Positions 35,377 to 43,908 of a DNA stretch of 64,000 nt are shown here, piece by piece. The position numbers and the translations under genes were made by a program. Each line of letters begins with the position of its first letter. Position 1 is the first letter of the stretch. The DNA lies in contig NZ_JAFKJN010000014.1 of the NCBI RefSeq assembly GCF_017305915.1, positions 146,430 through 210,429 of the forward strand, written 5' to 3'. The notes below the pieces were generated by a model. The model saw only the letters and a list, made by a program, of their open reading frames with translations, made no database searches and was not told where the DNA came from. Origin of the DNA: Reyranella sp. (GTDB taxonomy: Bacteria > Pseudomonadota > Alphaproteobacteria > Reyranellales > Reyranellaceae).

Positions 35377-37214
35377 TGCACGACGTGGCGGATCTGGAAG
35401 CCGCCCAACAGATCGGCGCAGCGCTTCACCACGGCATCGCGCGCGCCGCCGTCGATCCGCACAACGGCCAGCGTGCCGTGCGTGGCATCGTTGCGCACGA
35501 TCACCTCGGCGCTCACGCCTTCGGCCTTGAGCGGCGCCAGCGCTGCCTCGAAGGCGCGTTGCGCTGCATCGAGCCGCAGCGCCGGCTTGAAGATCTTGCC
35601 GACGCCGGTGAGCGGCATCTGGGGAATCGGCACCACCTGCACCGGCACGGCGGCACGCTCGGCGATCTCCTGGCGGCAGAATTCGCGCAGCGCGTCGGGC
35701 GTCGCCTCGGCGCCGGGGCGGAGCTGCACGAAGGCCATCGGCAGCTCGCCGGCATGGAGGTCGGGCAAGCCGACGGCCGCCGCGGTCTCGACCGCCGGGT
35801 GACGCACCAGCGCCTCCTCGATCACGATCGGGTCGATGTTGTGGCCGCCGCGGATGATCAGGTCCTTCGAGCGCCCGGTCAGCCAGAGATAGCCGTCGTC
35901 ATCGAGCCGGCCGAGATCGCCGCTGTCGAGCCAGCCGTCGGCCAGCATCGCGCCCGTGTCGTGGCGCTTGTCGAGATAGCCCGGCGTCACCTGCGGGCCG
36001 CGCATCAGCACATGGCCGATGGTGCCGGGCGCGCTGTCGCTGCGGATCGTGCCGTCGGGCGCGACGTCGGCGATGCGCACCTCGAGGTAGGGCAGGCGCA
36101 GGCCGACCGAGCCTGGCCGGCGTTCGCCGTGCATCGGGTTCATGGTCGAGTAGCAGTGCACCTCGGTCATGCCGTAGCCCTCGACCACAGGCACGCCGAG
36201 CTCGCCCTCGATGCGGCGGATCAGCTCGACCGGCACGGTCGAGCCGCCGGAGAGGAAGACCTCGAGCGACGAGAGGTCGTGACCCTCGCGCGAGACGTTC
36301 ATCACCGCCGCCAGCGAGGTCGGCACGGCGCCTGCGATCGCCACCCGGTTGCGCTCGATGATGCCCCACCAGTTGCGCACGACGTTGGGATTGCGCGCCC
36401 CGAGCGGCGTCGGCAGCAGCACCGTCCAGCCGCTGCCCAGCGGCGCCAGGCCGCCGGCGATCGATCCGCCGACATGGAACTGCGGCAGCGGGTTGATCAT
36501 CACCGTGCCCGGCCCGAGATCGAAGATCAGCGTGTTGGTCCAGGCGGCCAGCGCCAGCGCGCCGTGGGTATGGCGCGCGAGCTTCGGCAGTCCCGTCGTG
36601 CCGCCGGTATGGAACAGCGCGGCGACCGTGTCGCGCTCGAGCGGCTTGGGCGACAGCAGCTTGTCGCTGGGCTGGCGGTCGAGCGCGGCCTCGAAGTCGA
36701 CGACGCCAGGAATTGTGCCCGTACCGCCGACACGGAAGACTTTGAGGCCGGGCATCGCCGCGCGGATCTCCTCGACCTTCGGCCAGATGTCGGGGAAGAG
36801 CGACGGATCGGCGGCGATCAGGGCCTTGGCGCCGGCCTCCGTCATGATGCCGGCGATCTGCGAGGCATTGAGGAAGTAGTTCACCGGATTGGCGACCGCC
36901 GCGATCTCCGCGCCCCACAGGGCGAAGAAGGTCTCCGGCACGCCGGGCATCAGGATGGTGACCGTGTCGTTCGGGCCGATGCCCGAGGACTGCAGCAGGT
37001 TGGCGGTCTGGATGACCCGCCGCAGCGTCTCGGCGTAAGTGACATCGCGCGCCGGGTCGCCGGGCGTGGTGCCGGAGAGGAAGCGGAACGCCACACGGTC
37101 GGCGTAAGCGGTGCCGCTCGCCTCCAGCAGCTCGCGCACGTTCGTGTGCCGGATGCGCTCGGTTGCCGGCTGCTTTTCCAGTTCGACGATGTCGGCGTGC
37201 GTCCTGATCTTCAT
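35373..37214 (-). CDS. Large acyl-CoA synthetase (ANL superfamily)
   Basis: The 613-residue ligase has a slightly divergent P-loop (LFHTGGTTGLPKLARHTHG), an adenylate site VEGYGMTEVHC, the hinge DSGDLGRLDDDGYLWLTGRS with RGGHNI, and a C-terminal extension of about 70 residues after GVGKIFKP, where the catalytic Lys lies. The TGGTTG form and extension are seen in a subset of FadD-like synthetases in alpha- and betaproteobacteria. It precedes the Nudix gene with an ATGA overlap. Nudix enzymes can hydrolyse CoA or acyl-AMP side products, so cooperation is possible. Confidence 0.9.
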   Translation of the reverse strand: MKIRTHADIVELEKQPATERIRHTNVRELLEASGTAYADRVAFRFLSGTTPGDPARDVTYAETLRRVIQTANLLQSSGIGPNDTVTILMPGVPETFFALWGAEIAAVANPVNYFLNASQIAGIMTEAGAKALIAADPSLFPDIWPKVEEIRAAMPGLKVFRVGGTGTIPGVVDFEAALDRQPSDKLLSPKPLERDTVAALFHTGGTTGLPKLARHTHGALALAAWTNTLIFDLGPGTVMINPLPQFHVGGSIAGGLAPLGSGWTVLLPTPLGARNPNVVRNWWGIIERNRVAIAGAVPTSLAAVMNVSREGHDLSSLEVFLSGGSTVPVELIRRIEGELGVPVVEGYGMTEVHCYSTMNPMHGERRPGSVGLRLPYLEVRIADVAPDGTIRSDSAPGTIGHVLMRGPQVTPGYLDKRHDTGAMLADGWLDSGDLGRLDDDGYLWLTGRSKDLIIRGGHNIDPIVIEEALVRHPAVETAAAVGLPDLHAGELPMAFVQLRPGAEATPDALREFCRQEIAERAAVPVQVVPIPQMPLTGVGKIFKPALRLDAAQRAFEAALAPLKAEGVSAEVIVRNDATHGTLAVVRIDGGARDAVVKRCADLLGGFQIRHVVQ

Positions 37215-37252
37215 GTGGCGAAGTTGACCAGAGAGGCGGCATGTTTAGCAAT

Positions 37253-37380
37253 CCTCCCCTTTCATATGGGGAGGTGGCGCGGTAATCCGCGACGGAGCGG
37301 TCATGAGCAGCAACACGACTGCAGCTCATGACCCCTCCGTCAGCGTAAGACGCTGACACCTCCCCATATGAATGGGGAGG
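37253..37380. repeat. Long intergenic inverted repeat, family B copy 3
   Basis: The outer arms CCTCCCCTTTCATATGGGG... and ...CCATATGAATGGGGAGG bracket an inner pair, GCGACGGAGCGGTCATGAGC and GCTCATGACCCCTCCGTCAGC, with a short loop of AGCAACACGACTGCA. The element spans the whole gap between the GH1 stop (37384) and the ligase start (37214), so it lies between tandem minus-strand genes. Confidence 0.88.
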
Positions 37381-37383
37381 AGT

Positions 37384-38847
37384 TCAGACCACGGCGTTTC
37401 GCGCGACGACTTCGCGGTAGAACGAGGCGCTGAGCTTGGGCGTGCGCCTCTGGGTGGCATAGTCGACATGGACCAGGCCGAAGCGCGTGGCGTAGCCGTC
37501 GGCCCATTCGAAATTGTCGAGCAGGCTCCACAGGAAGTAGCCGCGCACCGGCACGCCCTCGGCGGTCGCGCGCTGCAGTTGCGTCAGGTAGTTGCGCAGG
37601 TACATGACGCGGTCGATGTCGTAGACCACGCCGTCGGGTCCCGGCCGGTCGGCGGCCGAGGTGCCGTTCTCGGTGATGTAGATGTCCTTCACGCCCCACA
37701 GCCGCGCGGCGTGGCGCGGCGCCCAGTACAGCGATTCGGGACCGATCGTCAGCCAGTCCGACGCCATGCGCGGATAGGAGGCCGGCATCGGCACCACCGC
37801 CCAGCCGGGCTCTGCCTCGCTCGCCAGCACGTAGTGGCCGGGCGTGTAGACATTGAGGCCGACGAAGTCGACCGGGCTCGCAATGATCTCGAGGTCGCGC
37901 GCGGTGAATTTGGGCGCGGCCGCGCCAGCCTCGGCGAGATAGGCGTCGGTGTAGCGGCCCTCCAGCATCACCGTGAGATAGGGCGCGTTCATCTCGCGCG
38001 TCGCGGCTTCGGCGGCGCGGACATGGGCCGGCGTCTCGACCGCGGGCAGCGCGATCATCATGTTCTCGGCCGGTCCGATCTCGGTGCCGCTGCGGCCCTG
38101 CGCGCGCACCGCCTGCACGGCGAGCCCGTGCGCCAGCACCGCGTGGTGCCGCACCTGGTGGAGCGCCGCCGGCTCGAGCTTCAGGCCGGGCGCGAACACG
38201 CCGCTTTCGTAGCCGTGCTCGACGAAGGTCAGCATCTCGTTGAGGGTGAAGACGTGGCGCACCCGGTCGGTCAGCCGGCGCGCCACCTCGGCGGCGTAGT
38301 CGCCGAAGGCGAGCGCCGTGTCGCGCGCCTGCCAGCCGCCCTTGTCCTGCAGCGCCTGCGGCAGGTCCCAGTGATAGAGCGTGGCGTAGGGCTCGATGCC
38401 GGCCGCCAGCAGCTCGTCGACCAGCCGGTCGTAGAAGGCGAGGCCCTTGGGGTTGAGCGCGCCGGTGCCGTCGGGGAAGAGGCGCGGCCAGGCGATCGAG
38501 AAACGGTACGCCTTGGTGCCGAGCGCCTTCATCAGCGCCACGTCTTCCTTGTAGCGGTGATAGTGGTCGGCGCCGGCATCGCCGGTCGAGCCGTCGCGGA
38601 TGCGGCCCGGCGTCTGCGAGAAGGTGTCCCAGATCGACGGCCCGCGGCCGTCCTCGCGCGCCGCGCCCTCGACCTGGTAGGCCGACGTCGCGGTGCCCCA
38701 GCGGAAGCCGTCGGGGAAGCGCAACGCCGATGGCTGGTCCACGGCGAATGTGCGGGCAGCGAGGTCACGACCGGACGCGAACGCACCGAGAGTCGCGAAA
38801 GAACCCGCCGCCAGCAGCGCGCGGCGGGAAAGCGCGGGCTGAGTCAC
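37384..38847 (-). CDS. Tat-exported glycoside hydrolase family 1 beta-glucosidase
   Basis: The 487-residue enzyme begins with a Tat signal (SRRALLAAGSFATLGAFA) and then the GH1 start FRWGTATSAYQVEGAAREDG. The acid/base is Glu204 in FTLNEM and the nucleophile is Glu393 in YITENG. YHWDLPQAL and GYFLWSLLDNFEWADGY complete the family signature. It should hydrolyse beta-glucosides or related glycosides in the periplasm. The twin-arginine signal is notable, since most bacterial GH1 enzymes are cytoplasmic. No sugar transporter or regulator is next to it. Confidence 0.93.
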   Translation of the reverse strand: MTQPALSRRALLAAGSFATLGAFASGRDLAARTFAVDQPSALRFPDGFRWGTATSAYQVEGAAREDGRGPSIWDTFSQTPGRIRDGSTGDAGADHYHRYKEDVALMKALGTKAYRFSIAWPRLFPDGTGALNPKGLAFYDRLVDELLAAGIEPYATLYHWDLPQALQDKGGWQARDTALAFGDYAAEVARRLTDRVRHVFTLNEMLTFVEHGYESGVFAPGLKLEPAALHQVRHHAVLAHGLAVQAVRAQGRSGTEIGPAENMMIALPAVETPAHVRAAEAATREMNAPYLTVMLEGRYTDAYLAEAGAAAPKFTARDLEIIASPVDFVGLNVYTPGHYVLASEAEPGWAVVPMPASYPRMASDWLTIGPESLYWAPRHAARLWGVKDIYITENGTSAADRPGPDGVVYDIDRVMYLRNYLTQLQRATAEGVPVRGYFLWSLLDNFEWADGYATRFGLVHVDYATQRRTPKLSASFYREVVARNAVV

Positions 38848-38900
38848 GCCCGGAGTTTAGCAGCCCGCGTGCCAGCGCAGACTGTGCAAACAGCCGGGAA

Positions 38901-39311
38901 CTATTGTCGCGGCGGCAGCGGATGGGCCGGGTAGAACTTGGCGATGAAGAGGATGGCGCGGATCTGGTCCTTGGACTGGTGGAAATGATTCTCTGCCGGC
39001 ACCCAGTCCGGCTCCTCGGCGCGCCGGTGCTCGGCTTCGCGGAAAAGGCGATCGATGCTGAGCATGATCTCGCGGATGTCGTCGGGTAGCGGTTCAACGG
39101 AGTCGATGACGACTCTATCGTCATCGATCTCCGCGCCCGTCGTGCGGTCGAACCAGTGCACTGACTGAGTCGTCATGCGGCGGGCAAAGATGGCGTCATC
39201 CTGCACCTGAAGCGCAAGACAGGGATAGCTCGGCCCGTCTTTGAGGCCATCGCTGGCGTGGAAGATGTCGCCGACGGAGATCGCTCGAAGTGCGGCTTCG
39301 CGGTCGGTCAT
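38901..39311 (-). CDS. Hypothetical protein, 136 residues
   Basis: This small soluble protein starts MTDREAALRAISVGDIFHAS and contains RTTGAEIDDDRVVIDSVEPLPDDIREIM. I do not recognise the family. The sequence is Asp/Glu-rich and helical, with no signal or TM segment. Its ATG overlaps the stop of the small Cys-containing gene at 39308, so the two are co-translated. Local GC is lower than in the catabolic genes around it, which may indicate acquisition. Confidence 0.65.
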   Translation of the reverse strand: MTDREAALRAISVGDIFHASDGLKDGPSYPCLALQVQDDAIFARRMTTQSVHWFDRTTGAEIDDDRVVIDSVEPLPDDIREIMLSIDRLFREAEHRRAEEPDWVPAENHFHQSKDQIRAILFIAKFYPAHPLPPRQ

Positions 39312-39481
39312 TCAGGTTGGAGGCACCAACGTTTCATCGCCTCAGTCTGCTCGTCACTGGGCAAGTCTTCAAATCCCAACTTCTTAACAGCGCAGTCACG
39401 GCAAAGATTTTGTCCTCCAATCGCATGTGTGGCGGTTTTGCCGTTCTTCCTCGGATGATTCACGCAGAGGCGGTCGCCCAA
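39308..39481 (-). CDS. Small zinc-ribbon-like protein, start uncertain
   Basis: This frame ends in a TGA overlapping the ATG of the next gene, the usual sign of a real coupled gene. It reads LGDRLCVNHPRKNGKTATHA, then GGQNLCRDCAVKKLGFEDLP and DEQTEAMKRWCLQPE. A Cys-x2-His and a Cys-x2-Cys pair could bind zinc. The TTG at 39481 gives 57 residues; a GTG at 39463 is also possible. Coding-like sequence continues upstream to about 39540 without a standard start, so the gene may begin elsewhere or carry a frameshift from the MSKYPLEWG frame. Confidence 0.45.
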   Translation of the reverse strand: MGDRLCVNHPRKNGKTATHAIGGQNLCRDCAVKKLGFEDLPSDEQTEAMKRWCLQPE

Positions 39482-39807
39482 GGCTGCTTCCTGGACGTCC
39501 TCTTCTTGAGGTCCCCGTCCGAGAAGCGTCTCGCGGGAAGGAAGTCGCGGAAGTCTTTTCGAGTTCGGGCTGATGGTGCCAGCCCCATTCCAGAGGGTAT
39601 TTGCTCATAGAATGTATATGGAGCGGCAGTCAATTAATTCAAGGCGTTAGTCCATTATTTATTTACCATCGATTCGTCAAAGACTGGTGCGTTTGTCGAA
39701 AACATTGTCCGGCAAATTTTGCAGGAGCGAATCCGCGGTGTTTGGCTTGCTGGCGTCGGACGGGGCGTTTGAATCGCGGCGGATACTATCGCCGGAAGGA
39801 GGAGGCA
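39482..39807. other. Lower-GC gap without a confident gene
   Basis: This stretch is richer in A and T than the rest of the window, especially 39600-39720. On the minus strand an ORF starting MSKYPLEWGWHHQPEL (ATG at 39608) may be the frameshifted front of the zinc-ribbon gene. On the plus strand the last 20 bases hold the ribosome site AAGGAGGAG for the GFA gene. I see no RNA gene or repeat. Confidence 0.5.
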
Positions 39808-40229
39808 ATGATCCTGCGAGTGGGCGGGTGCCTGTGTGGCGCGGTGCGCTACGAATCGGGAGGCGAGCCGCAGTTCTCCCTGCAGTGTCACTGCCGCGAC
39901 TGCCAGCGCCAGAGCGGCGCGCCGCACGTCGCCGCCGTGCGCGTGCCGTCGGCGGCGTTCCGCATCGTGCGCGGCACGCCGAAGCGCTACATCGCCAAGG
40001 CCGATTCCGGCAACGATATCACGCGCGTCTTCTGCGGCGACTGCGGCACGCCCCTTTATGTGCAGGTGTCGACCCGGCCCGACATCGTCGGCGTGCGCGT
40101 CTGCACCTTCGACGATCCGGCTGGTTCAGGCCCGAAGCCAACATCTTCGCCAAGAGTGCCCAGCCGTGGGACCACATGGATGCCACGGGGCCGAGATTCG
40201 CAACCTACCCAACGGGCAAGGCGTACTAG
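39808..40229 (+). pseudogene. GFA-family (glutathione-dependent formaldehyde-activating-like) gene with a frameshift
   Basis: The ATG at 39808 follows AAGGAGGAG. The Cys-rich GFA fold is clear: GGCLCGAVRYES, SLQCHCRDCQRQSGAPH and VFCGDCGTPLYVQ, giving the structural and catalytic zinc sites. After VRVCTFDDP the frame runs into unrelated residues, while the typical family ending WFRPEANIFAKSAQPWDHMD through FATYPTGKAY appears in another frame to a TAG at 40229. The span of 422 bases is one short of 141 codons, so one base is missing near 40119-40121. The zinc sites precede the break, so partial function cannot be excluded. Confidence 0.85.
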
Positions 40230-40239
40230 GGTTAATCCG

Positions 40240-40389
40240 GGGTAATTGCACTTTCTCGTCCGGCGCGTCCGGACTCGTCCGGCCTGACGGGTGGTGCCGG
40301 ATTCCCGGATCCCTGAAGAAGCCCTTATGTAATCGGCATCGGACGCGTCCGTCACCGGCCGGATTCGGGCGTGGACGCCCCGGACGACC
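40240..40389. repeat. Intergenic stretch with repeated CGTCCGG words
   Basis: Between the GFA gene and the PEBP gene the word CGTCCGG and close variants (GTCCGG, CGGACG, CCGGACG) occur several times in both orientations, so local foldback is likely. I could not match it to the other repeat families here and see no ORF worth naming. Confidence 0.45.
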
Positions 40390-40890
40390 CTAGCGCTGGA
40401 ACGTGCCGGTCAGCGTCGCCTTCTCGAGCGTGTTGAAGTGGAGCTGGAAGCCGACTATCGCGGCCGAGGTGTCAGCAGCGACCGGCAGGCTCGCTTCCTT
40501 CACGGCGAACACCGTGAAGACGTAGCGGTGCGGGCCGTGGCCCTCGGGCGGGCAGGGACCGCCATAGCCCGGCTTGCCGAAGTCGGTGCGGGTCTGCAGC
40601 GCGCCCTTGGGCAGCAGGCTCGCGGCGGGGTTGCCGGCATCGAGCTTGAGTTCGCTGACGTCGGCCGGGATGTTCACCACCACCCAGTGCCAGAAGCCCG
40701 AGCCGGTCGGCGCGTCGGGATCGAAGCAGTGGACGGCGAAGCTCTTGGTGCCCACCGGTGCGCCCGACCAGGAAAGCGGCGGGCTCTTGTTGCCGCCGCC
40801 GCAGCCGAAGCCGTAGTCCGCCGACAGGATGTGATCCATGGCGAGGGTCCCGCCGTCCTTGAAGCTGCTGCTGCTGAGGGTGAGCGCCAT
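40390..40890 (-). CDS. YbhB/YbcL-type PEBP-family protein
   Basis: The 166-residue protein shows the PEBP signature: SPPLSWSGAP, then FAVHCFDPDAPTGSGFWHWV with the anion-pocket Asp and His, and later GYGGPCPPEGHGPHRYVF. Bacterial members are small cytoplasmic or periplasmic phosphate- or lipid-head-group-binding proteins whose physiological role is poorly known. It is alone on its strand and divergent from the TctC-PrpF operon, with 77 bases between them. Confidence 0.92.
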   Translation of the reverse strand: MALTLSSSSFKDGGTLAMDHILSADYGFGCGGGNKSPPLSWSGAPVGTKSFAVHCFDPDAPTGSGFWHWVVVNIPADVSELKLDAGNPAASLLPKGALQTRTDFGKPGYGGPCPPEGHGPHRYVFTVFAVKEASLPVAADTSAAIVGFQLHFNTLEKATLTGTFQR

Positions 40891-40967
40891 CGTTTCCTCC
40901 CGAGAAAGTCGCTAGTCTGGCGGCAGTTCCGGCGTGTGTCCCGCGTATTCCCGCCACGGAGTACCTC

Positions 40968-41939
40968 ATGACTGCCCGTAGCTTGGTTCTCGCGTTGCTC
41001 GCGTTGTTGCACGCGCCTGTCGCCGCGGCCGAGCCCTATCCCTCGCGCCCCGTCACGCTCGTCGTGCCGTTCCCGCCCGGCGGGCCGACCGATGCGCTGG
41101 GCCGGCTGGTCGGCGAGCGCATGACCCGGTCGCTCGGCCAGTCGGTGATCGTCGACAATGCCTCGGGCGCCGGCGGCACGGTCGGCACCGCCAAGGTCGC
41201 GCGCGCCGCGGCCGACGGTTACACGCTCTGCGTGGGCCAGCTCAACAGCCACGTCTTCGGCGCCGCGGTCTACAACCCGCCGTATGATGTGCTGAACGAT
41301 TTCGAGCCGATCGGCATGATCTCGATCTCCGCCCTGATGATGGTCGGCCGCGCCGATCTGCCGCCCGGCACGCTCGCCGAGCTGGTGACCTGGATGAAGA
41401 CCAGGCCCGAGCCCGCGACCTTCGCCACCGTCGGTTCGGGCAGCCCGGCGCATGTCTGGACCTTCGGCTTCGGCAACACGACCGGCGTGCGTTTCCAGCT
41501 CGTGCCCTATCGCGGCGCCGCGCCGTCCATCCAGGACATGCTGGCCGGCCGCATCGACCTCACTGCGCTCGAAGCCTCGAACCTGCTGCCGCACGTGCAG
41601 GCCGGCAAGATGAAGGCCTATGCCTTGCTGAGCGCCAAGCGCTGGAAGATCGCGCCCGACATCCAGACCATGGGCGAGGCCGGCTTCCCGGGCTACGAGA
41701 TGCCGTTCTGGACGGGCCTGTTCGTGCGCAAGGGCACGTCCCTCGAGGCGATCGCGAGGCTGAACGCGGCGCTGGTCGAGAGCCTCGCCGATCCTGCGCT
41801 GCAGAAGCGCCTGACCGATCTCGGCCAGGAGATCCCGTCCGCCGCCGAGCAGACGCCGCAAGGGTTCGGCGCGCGCCATCGCGCCGACGCGGAAAAATGG
41901 TGGCCCCTGATCAAGGCCGCGAATATCAAGATCGAATGA
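40968..41939 (+). CDS. TctC/Bug-type carboxylate-binding protein
   Basis: The 323-residue protein has a signal peptide (LVLALLALLHAPVAAAEPYP) and the family start VTLVVPFPPGGPTDALGRLVG, with PYRGAAPSIQDMLAGRIDL for the central binding region. It should bind a di- or tricarboxylate. Its stop overlaps the ATG of a PrpF-family isomerase, which acts on unsaturated tricarboxylates such as aconitates, so the likely ligand is related to that substrate. No TctAB genes are adjacent. Confidence 0.9.
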   Translation: MTARSLVLALLALLHAPVAAAEPYPSRPVTLVVPFPPGGPTDALGRLVGERMTRSLGQSVIVDNASGAGGTVGTAKVARAAADGYTLCVGQLNSHVFGAAVYNPPYDVLNDFEPIGMISISALMMVGRADLPPGTLAELVTWMKTRPEPATFATVGSGSPAHVWTFGFGNTTGVRFQLVPYRGAAPSIQDMLAGRIDLTALEASNLLPHVQAGKMKAYALLSAKRWKIAPDIQTMGEAGFPGYEMPFWTGLFVRKGTSLEAIARLNAALVESLADPALQKRLTDLGQEIPSAAEQTPQGFGARHRADAEKWWPLIKAANIKIE

Positions 41940-43096
41940 AGCAGCTCCGCATCCCCGCCGTGTACATGCGCGGCGGCACCAGCAAGGGCGTGTTCTTCCG
42001 CAAGGAGGACCTGCCGTCCGATGAAGCCGAGCGCGAGCGCGTGCTGCTGCGGGTGATCGGCAGCCCCGACCGCTACGGCAAGCACACCGACGGCATGGGC
42101 GGCGCCACCTCGAGCACCAGCAAGATCGTGATCCTGTCGAAGTCGACGCGGCCCGACAGCGACGTCGACTATCTGTTCGGCCAGGTAGCGATCGATGCGC
42201 CGGTGATCGATTGGTCGGGCAATTGCGGAAACCTAACGACGGCCGTCGGGCCGTTCGCGATCGATGCCGGCTACGTCGCAGCGCCGGCCGACGGCACGGC
42301 CGTGGTGCGCATCTGGCAGGCCAACATCCAGAAGCGGATCGTCTCCCATGTGCCGATGAAGGACGGCGCGGTGCAGGAGTTGGGCGACTTCGGGCTCGAC
42401 GGCGTGGCCTTCCCCGCGGCCGAGGTCAGGCTCGAGTTCCTCGATCCGGCGGCGGACGAAGAGGGTGGAGAAGGCGGCGCGATGTTCCCGAGCGGCAACC
42501 GCATCGACACGCTCGACGTACCGGGCGTCGGCGCCATCGAGGCGACGCTGATCAATGCCGGCAACCCGACGGTGTTCGTCGATGCCGCGCGGCTCGGACT
42601 CATCGGCGCGGAGCTGCAGAAGGACATCAACGGCAATCCGAAGATCCTGGCGCTCGCCGAGGCGGTGCGATCGCACGGCGCCGTCGCCATGGGCCTGGTG
42701 AAGACTCCACAGGAGGCGACCGAGAAGCGCCAGCACACGCCCAAGCTCGCGTTCGTGGCGAAGCCCGCGGCTTACACCGCGTCGGACGGCAAGAGCGTGA
42801 CGCCCGAGTCGATCGACTTGCTGGCACGCATCTTCTCGATGGGCGTTCTGCACCATGCGATGACCGGCACCGGCGCGGTGGCGATCGCCGCGGCCGTGGC
42901 GATCCCGGGCACGGTGGTCAGTCGCCTGGCGCCGATGGGCGCCGACGGCCGCGTCCGCTTCGGCCATCCCTCTGGCATTCTGAGCGTCGGCGCCGAGGCT
43001 CGCGAGGAAGCGGGCCGGTGGGCGGTCAAGAAGGTGATGATGAGCCGCTCGGCGCGGCGGCTCATGGAGGGTTGGGTGCGGGTCCCCGCCGCATGA
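41936..43096 (+). CDS. PrpF-family isomerase (methylaconitate / oxalomesaconate-type)
   Basis: From the ATG at 41936 the protein has 386 residues and begins with the PrpF hallmark IPAVYMRGGTSKGVFF, followed by DGMGGATSSTSKIVILS and WSGNCGNLTTAVGPFAI. These diaminopimelate-epimerase-fold enzymes shift the double bond of 2-methylaconitate (propionate catabolism) or 4-oxalomesaconate (gallate pathway). No prpBCD or gallate genes are near. Coupling with a TctC protein suggests import and isomerisation of an external unsaturated carboxylate. Its stop overlaps the exonuclease start. Confidence 0.88.
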   Translation: MKQLRIPAVYMRGGTSKGVFFRKEDLPSDEAERERVLLRVIGSPDRYGKHTDGMGGATSSTSKIVILSKSTRPDSDVDYLFGQVAIDAPVIDWSGNCGNLTTAVGPFAIDAGYVAAPADGTAVVRIWQANIQKRIVSHVPMKDGAVQELGDFGLDGVAFPAAEVRLEFLDPAADEEGGEGGAMFPSGNRIDTLDVPGVGAIEATLINAGNPTVFVDAARLGLIGAELQKDINGNPKILALAEAVRSHGAVAMGLVKTPQEATEKRQHTPKLAFVAKPAAYTASDGKSVTPESIDLLARIFSMGVLHHAMTGTGAVAIAAAVAIPGTVVSRLAPMGADGRVRFGHPSGILSVGAEAREEAGRWAVKKVMMSRSARRLMEGWVRVPAA

Positions 43097-43908
43097 AGAT
43101 CGCGACCTACAACGTCAACGGCATCAATGGCCGCCTGCCGGTGCTGCTGCGCTGGCTGGAGCAGGCGCAGCCGGACGTGGTGTGCCTGCAGGAGCTGAAG
43201 GCGCCGCAGGAGAAGTTTCCCGCGTTGGCGCTGCGCGACGCCGGCTACGGCGCGATCTGGCACGGCCAGAAGAGCTGGAACGGCGTTGCGATCCTGGCGA
43301 GGGGCGGCGCGCCGGTCGAGACGCGGCGGGGCCTGCCGGGCGATCCGGCCGACCTGCACAGCCGCTATCTCGAGGCGACGGCGAGCGGCGTCACGATCGG
43401 CTGCCTCTATCTGCCCAACGGCAATCCCGCACCGGGGCCGAAGTTCGACTACAAGCTCAAATGGTTCGCGCGCCTGACCAGGCACGCGGCCAGGCTGCAG
43501 AAGAGCAAGACGCCGGTGGTGCTGGCGGGCGACTACAACGTCATCCCGACCGAGTTCGACGTCTACAAGCCCGAGAGCTGGGCCAAGGACGCGCTGTTCC
43601 TTCCTGACTCGCGGGCGGCGTTCGCGAAGCTGGTGAAGCAGGGCTGGGTCGACGCGGTGCGCAAGCTGCATCCGGACGAGCGCGTCTACACCTTCTGGGA
43701 CTATTTCCGGAACGCCTGGCCGCGGAACGCCGGCCTGCGCATCGACCATTTCCTGCTCAACCCGGCCGTCGCCAGGCGGCTGGTCGCGGCCGGCGTCGAC
43801 CGCGAGGTGCGCGGCTGGGACAAGACCAGCGATCACGCGCCGGTGTGGATCGAGCTCAAGGCCTCGACGCCCAAATCACAGACGAAGGTTCGGAAGGTGA
43901 CCGAGTAG
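43093..43908 (+). CDS. xthA: Exodeoxyribonuclease III (XthA family)
   Basis: The ATG at 43093 lies in an ATGA overlap with the PrpF gene. The 271-residue protein has all AP-endonuclease motifs: MKIATYNVNGING, LQELKAP with Glu34 as Mg2+ ligand, GDYNVIPTEFDVY, LRIDHFLL and the catalytic TSDHAPV. It should remove 3-prime blocking groups and nick abasic sites in base excision repair. The C-terminus overlaps the remnant of alkB, another DNA-repair gene, on the opposite strand. Confidence 0.93.
   Translation: MKIATYNVNGINGRLPVLLRWLEQAQPDVVCLQELKAPQEKFPALALRDAGYGAIWHGQKSWNGVAILARGGAPVETRRGLPGDPADLHSRYLEATASGVTIGCLYLPNGNPAPGPKFDYKLKWFARLTRHAARLQKSKTPVVLAGDYNVIPTEFDVYKPESWAKDALFLPDSRAAFAKLVKQGWVDAVRKLHPDERVYTFWDYFRNAWPRNAGLRIDHFLLNPAVARRLVAAGVDREVRGWDKTSDHAPVWIELKASTPKSQTKVRKVTE

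Noticed and set aside
35385..37331. 648-residue plus-strand ORF opposite the large ligase
   Set aside because: Antisense shadow without recognisable motifs.
40240..40389. CRISPR-like array because of repeated CGTCCGG words
   Set aside because: The repeats are short, irregular in spacing and in both orientations; there are no uniform spacers or cas genes.
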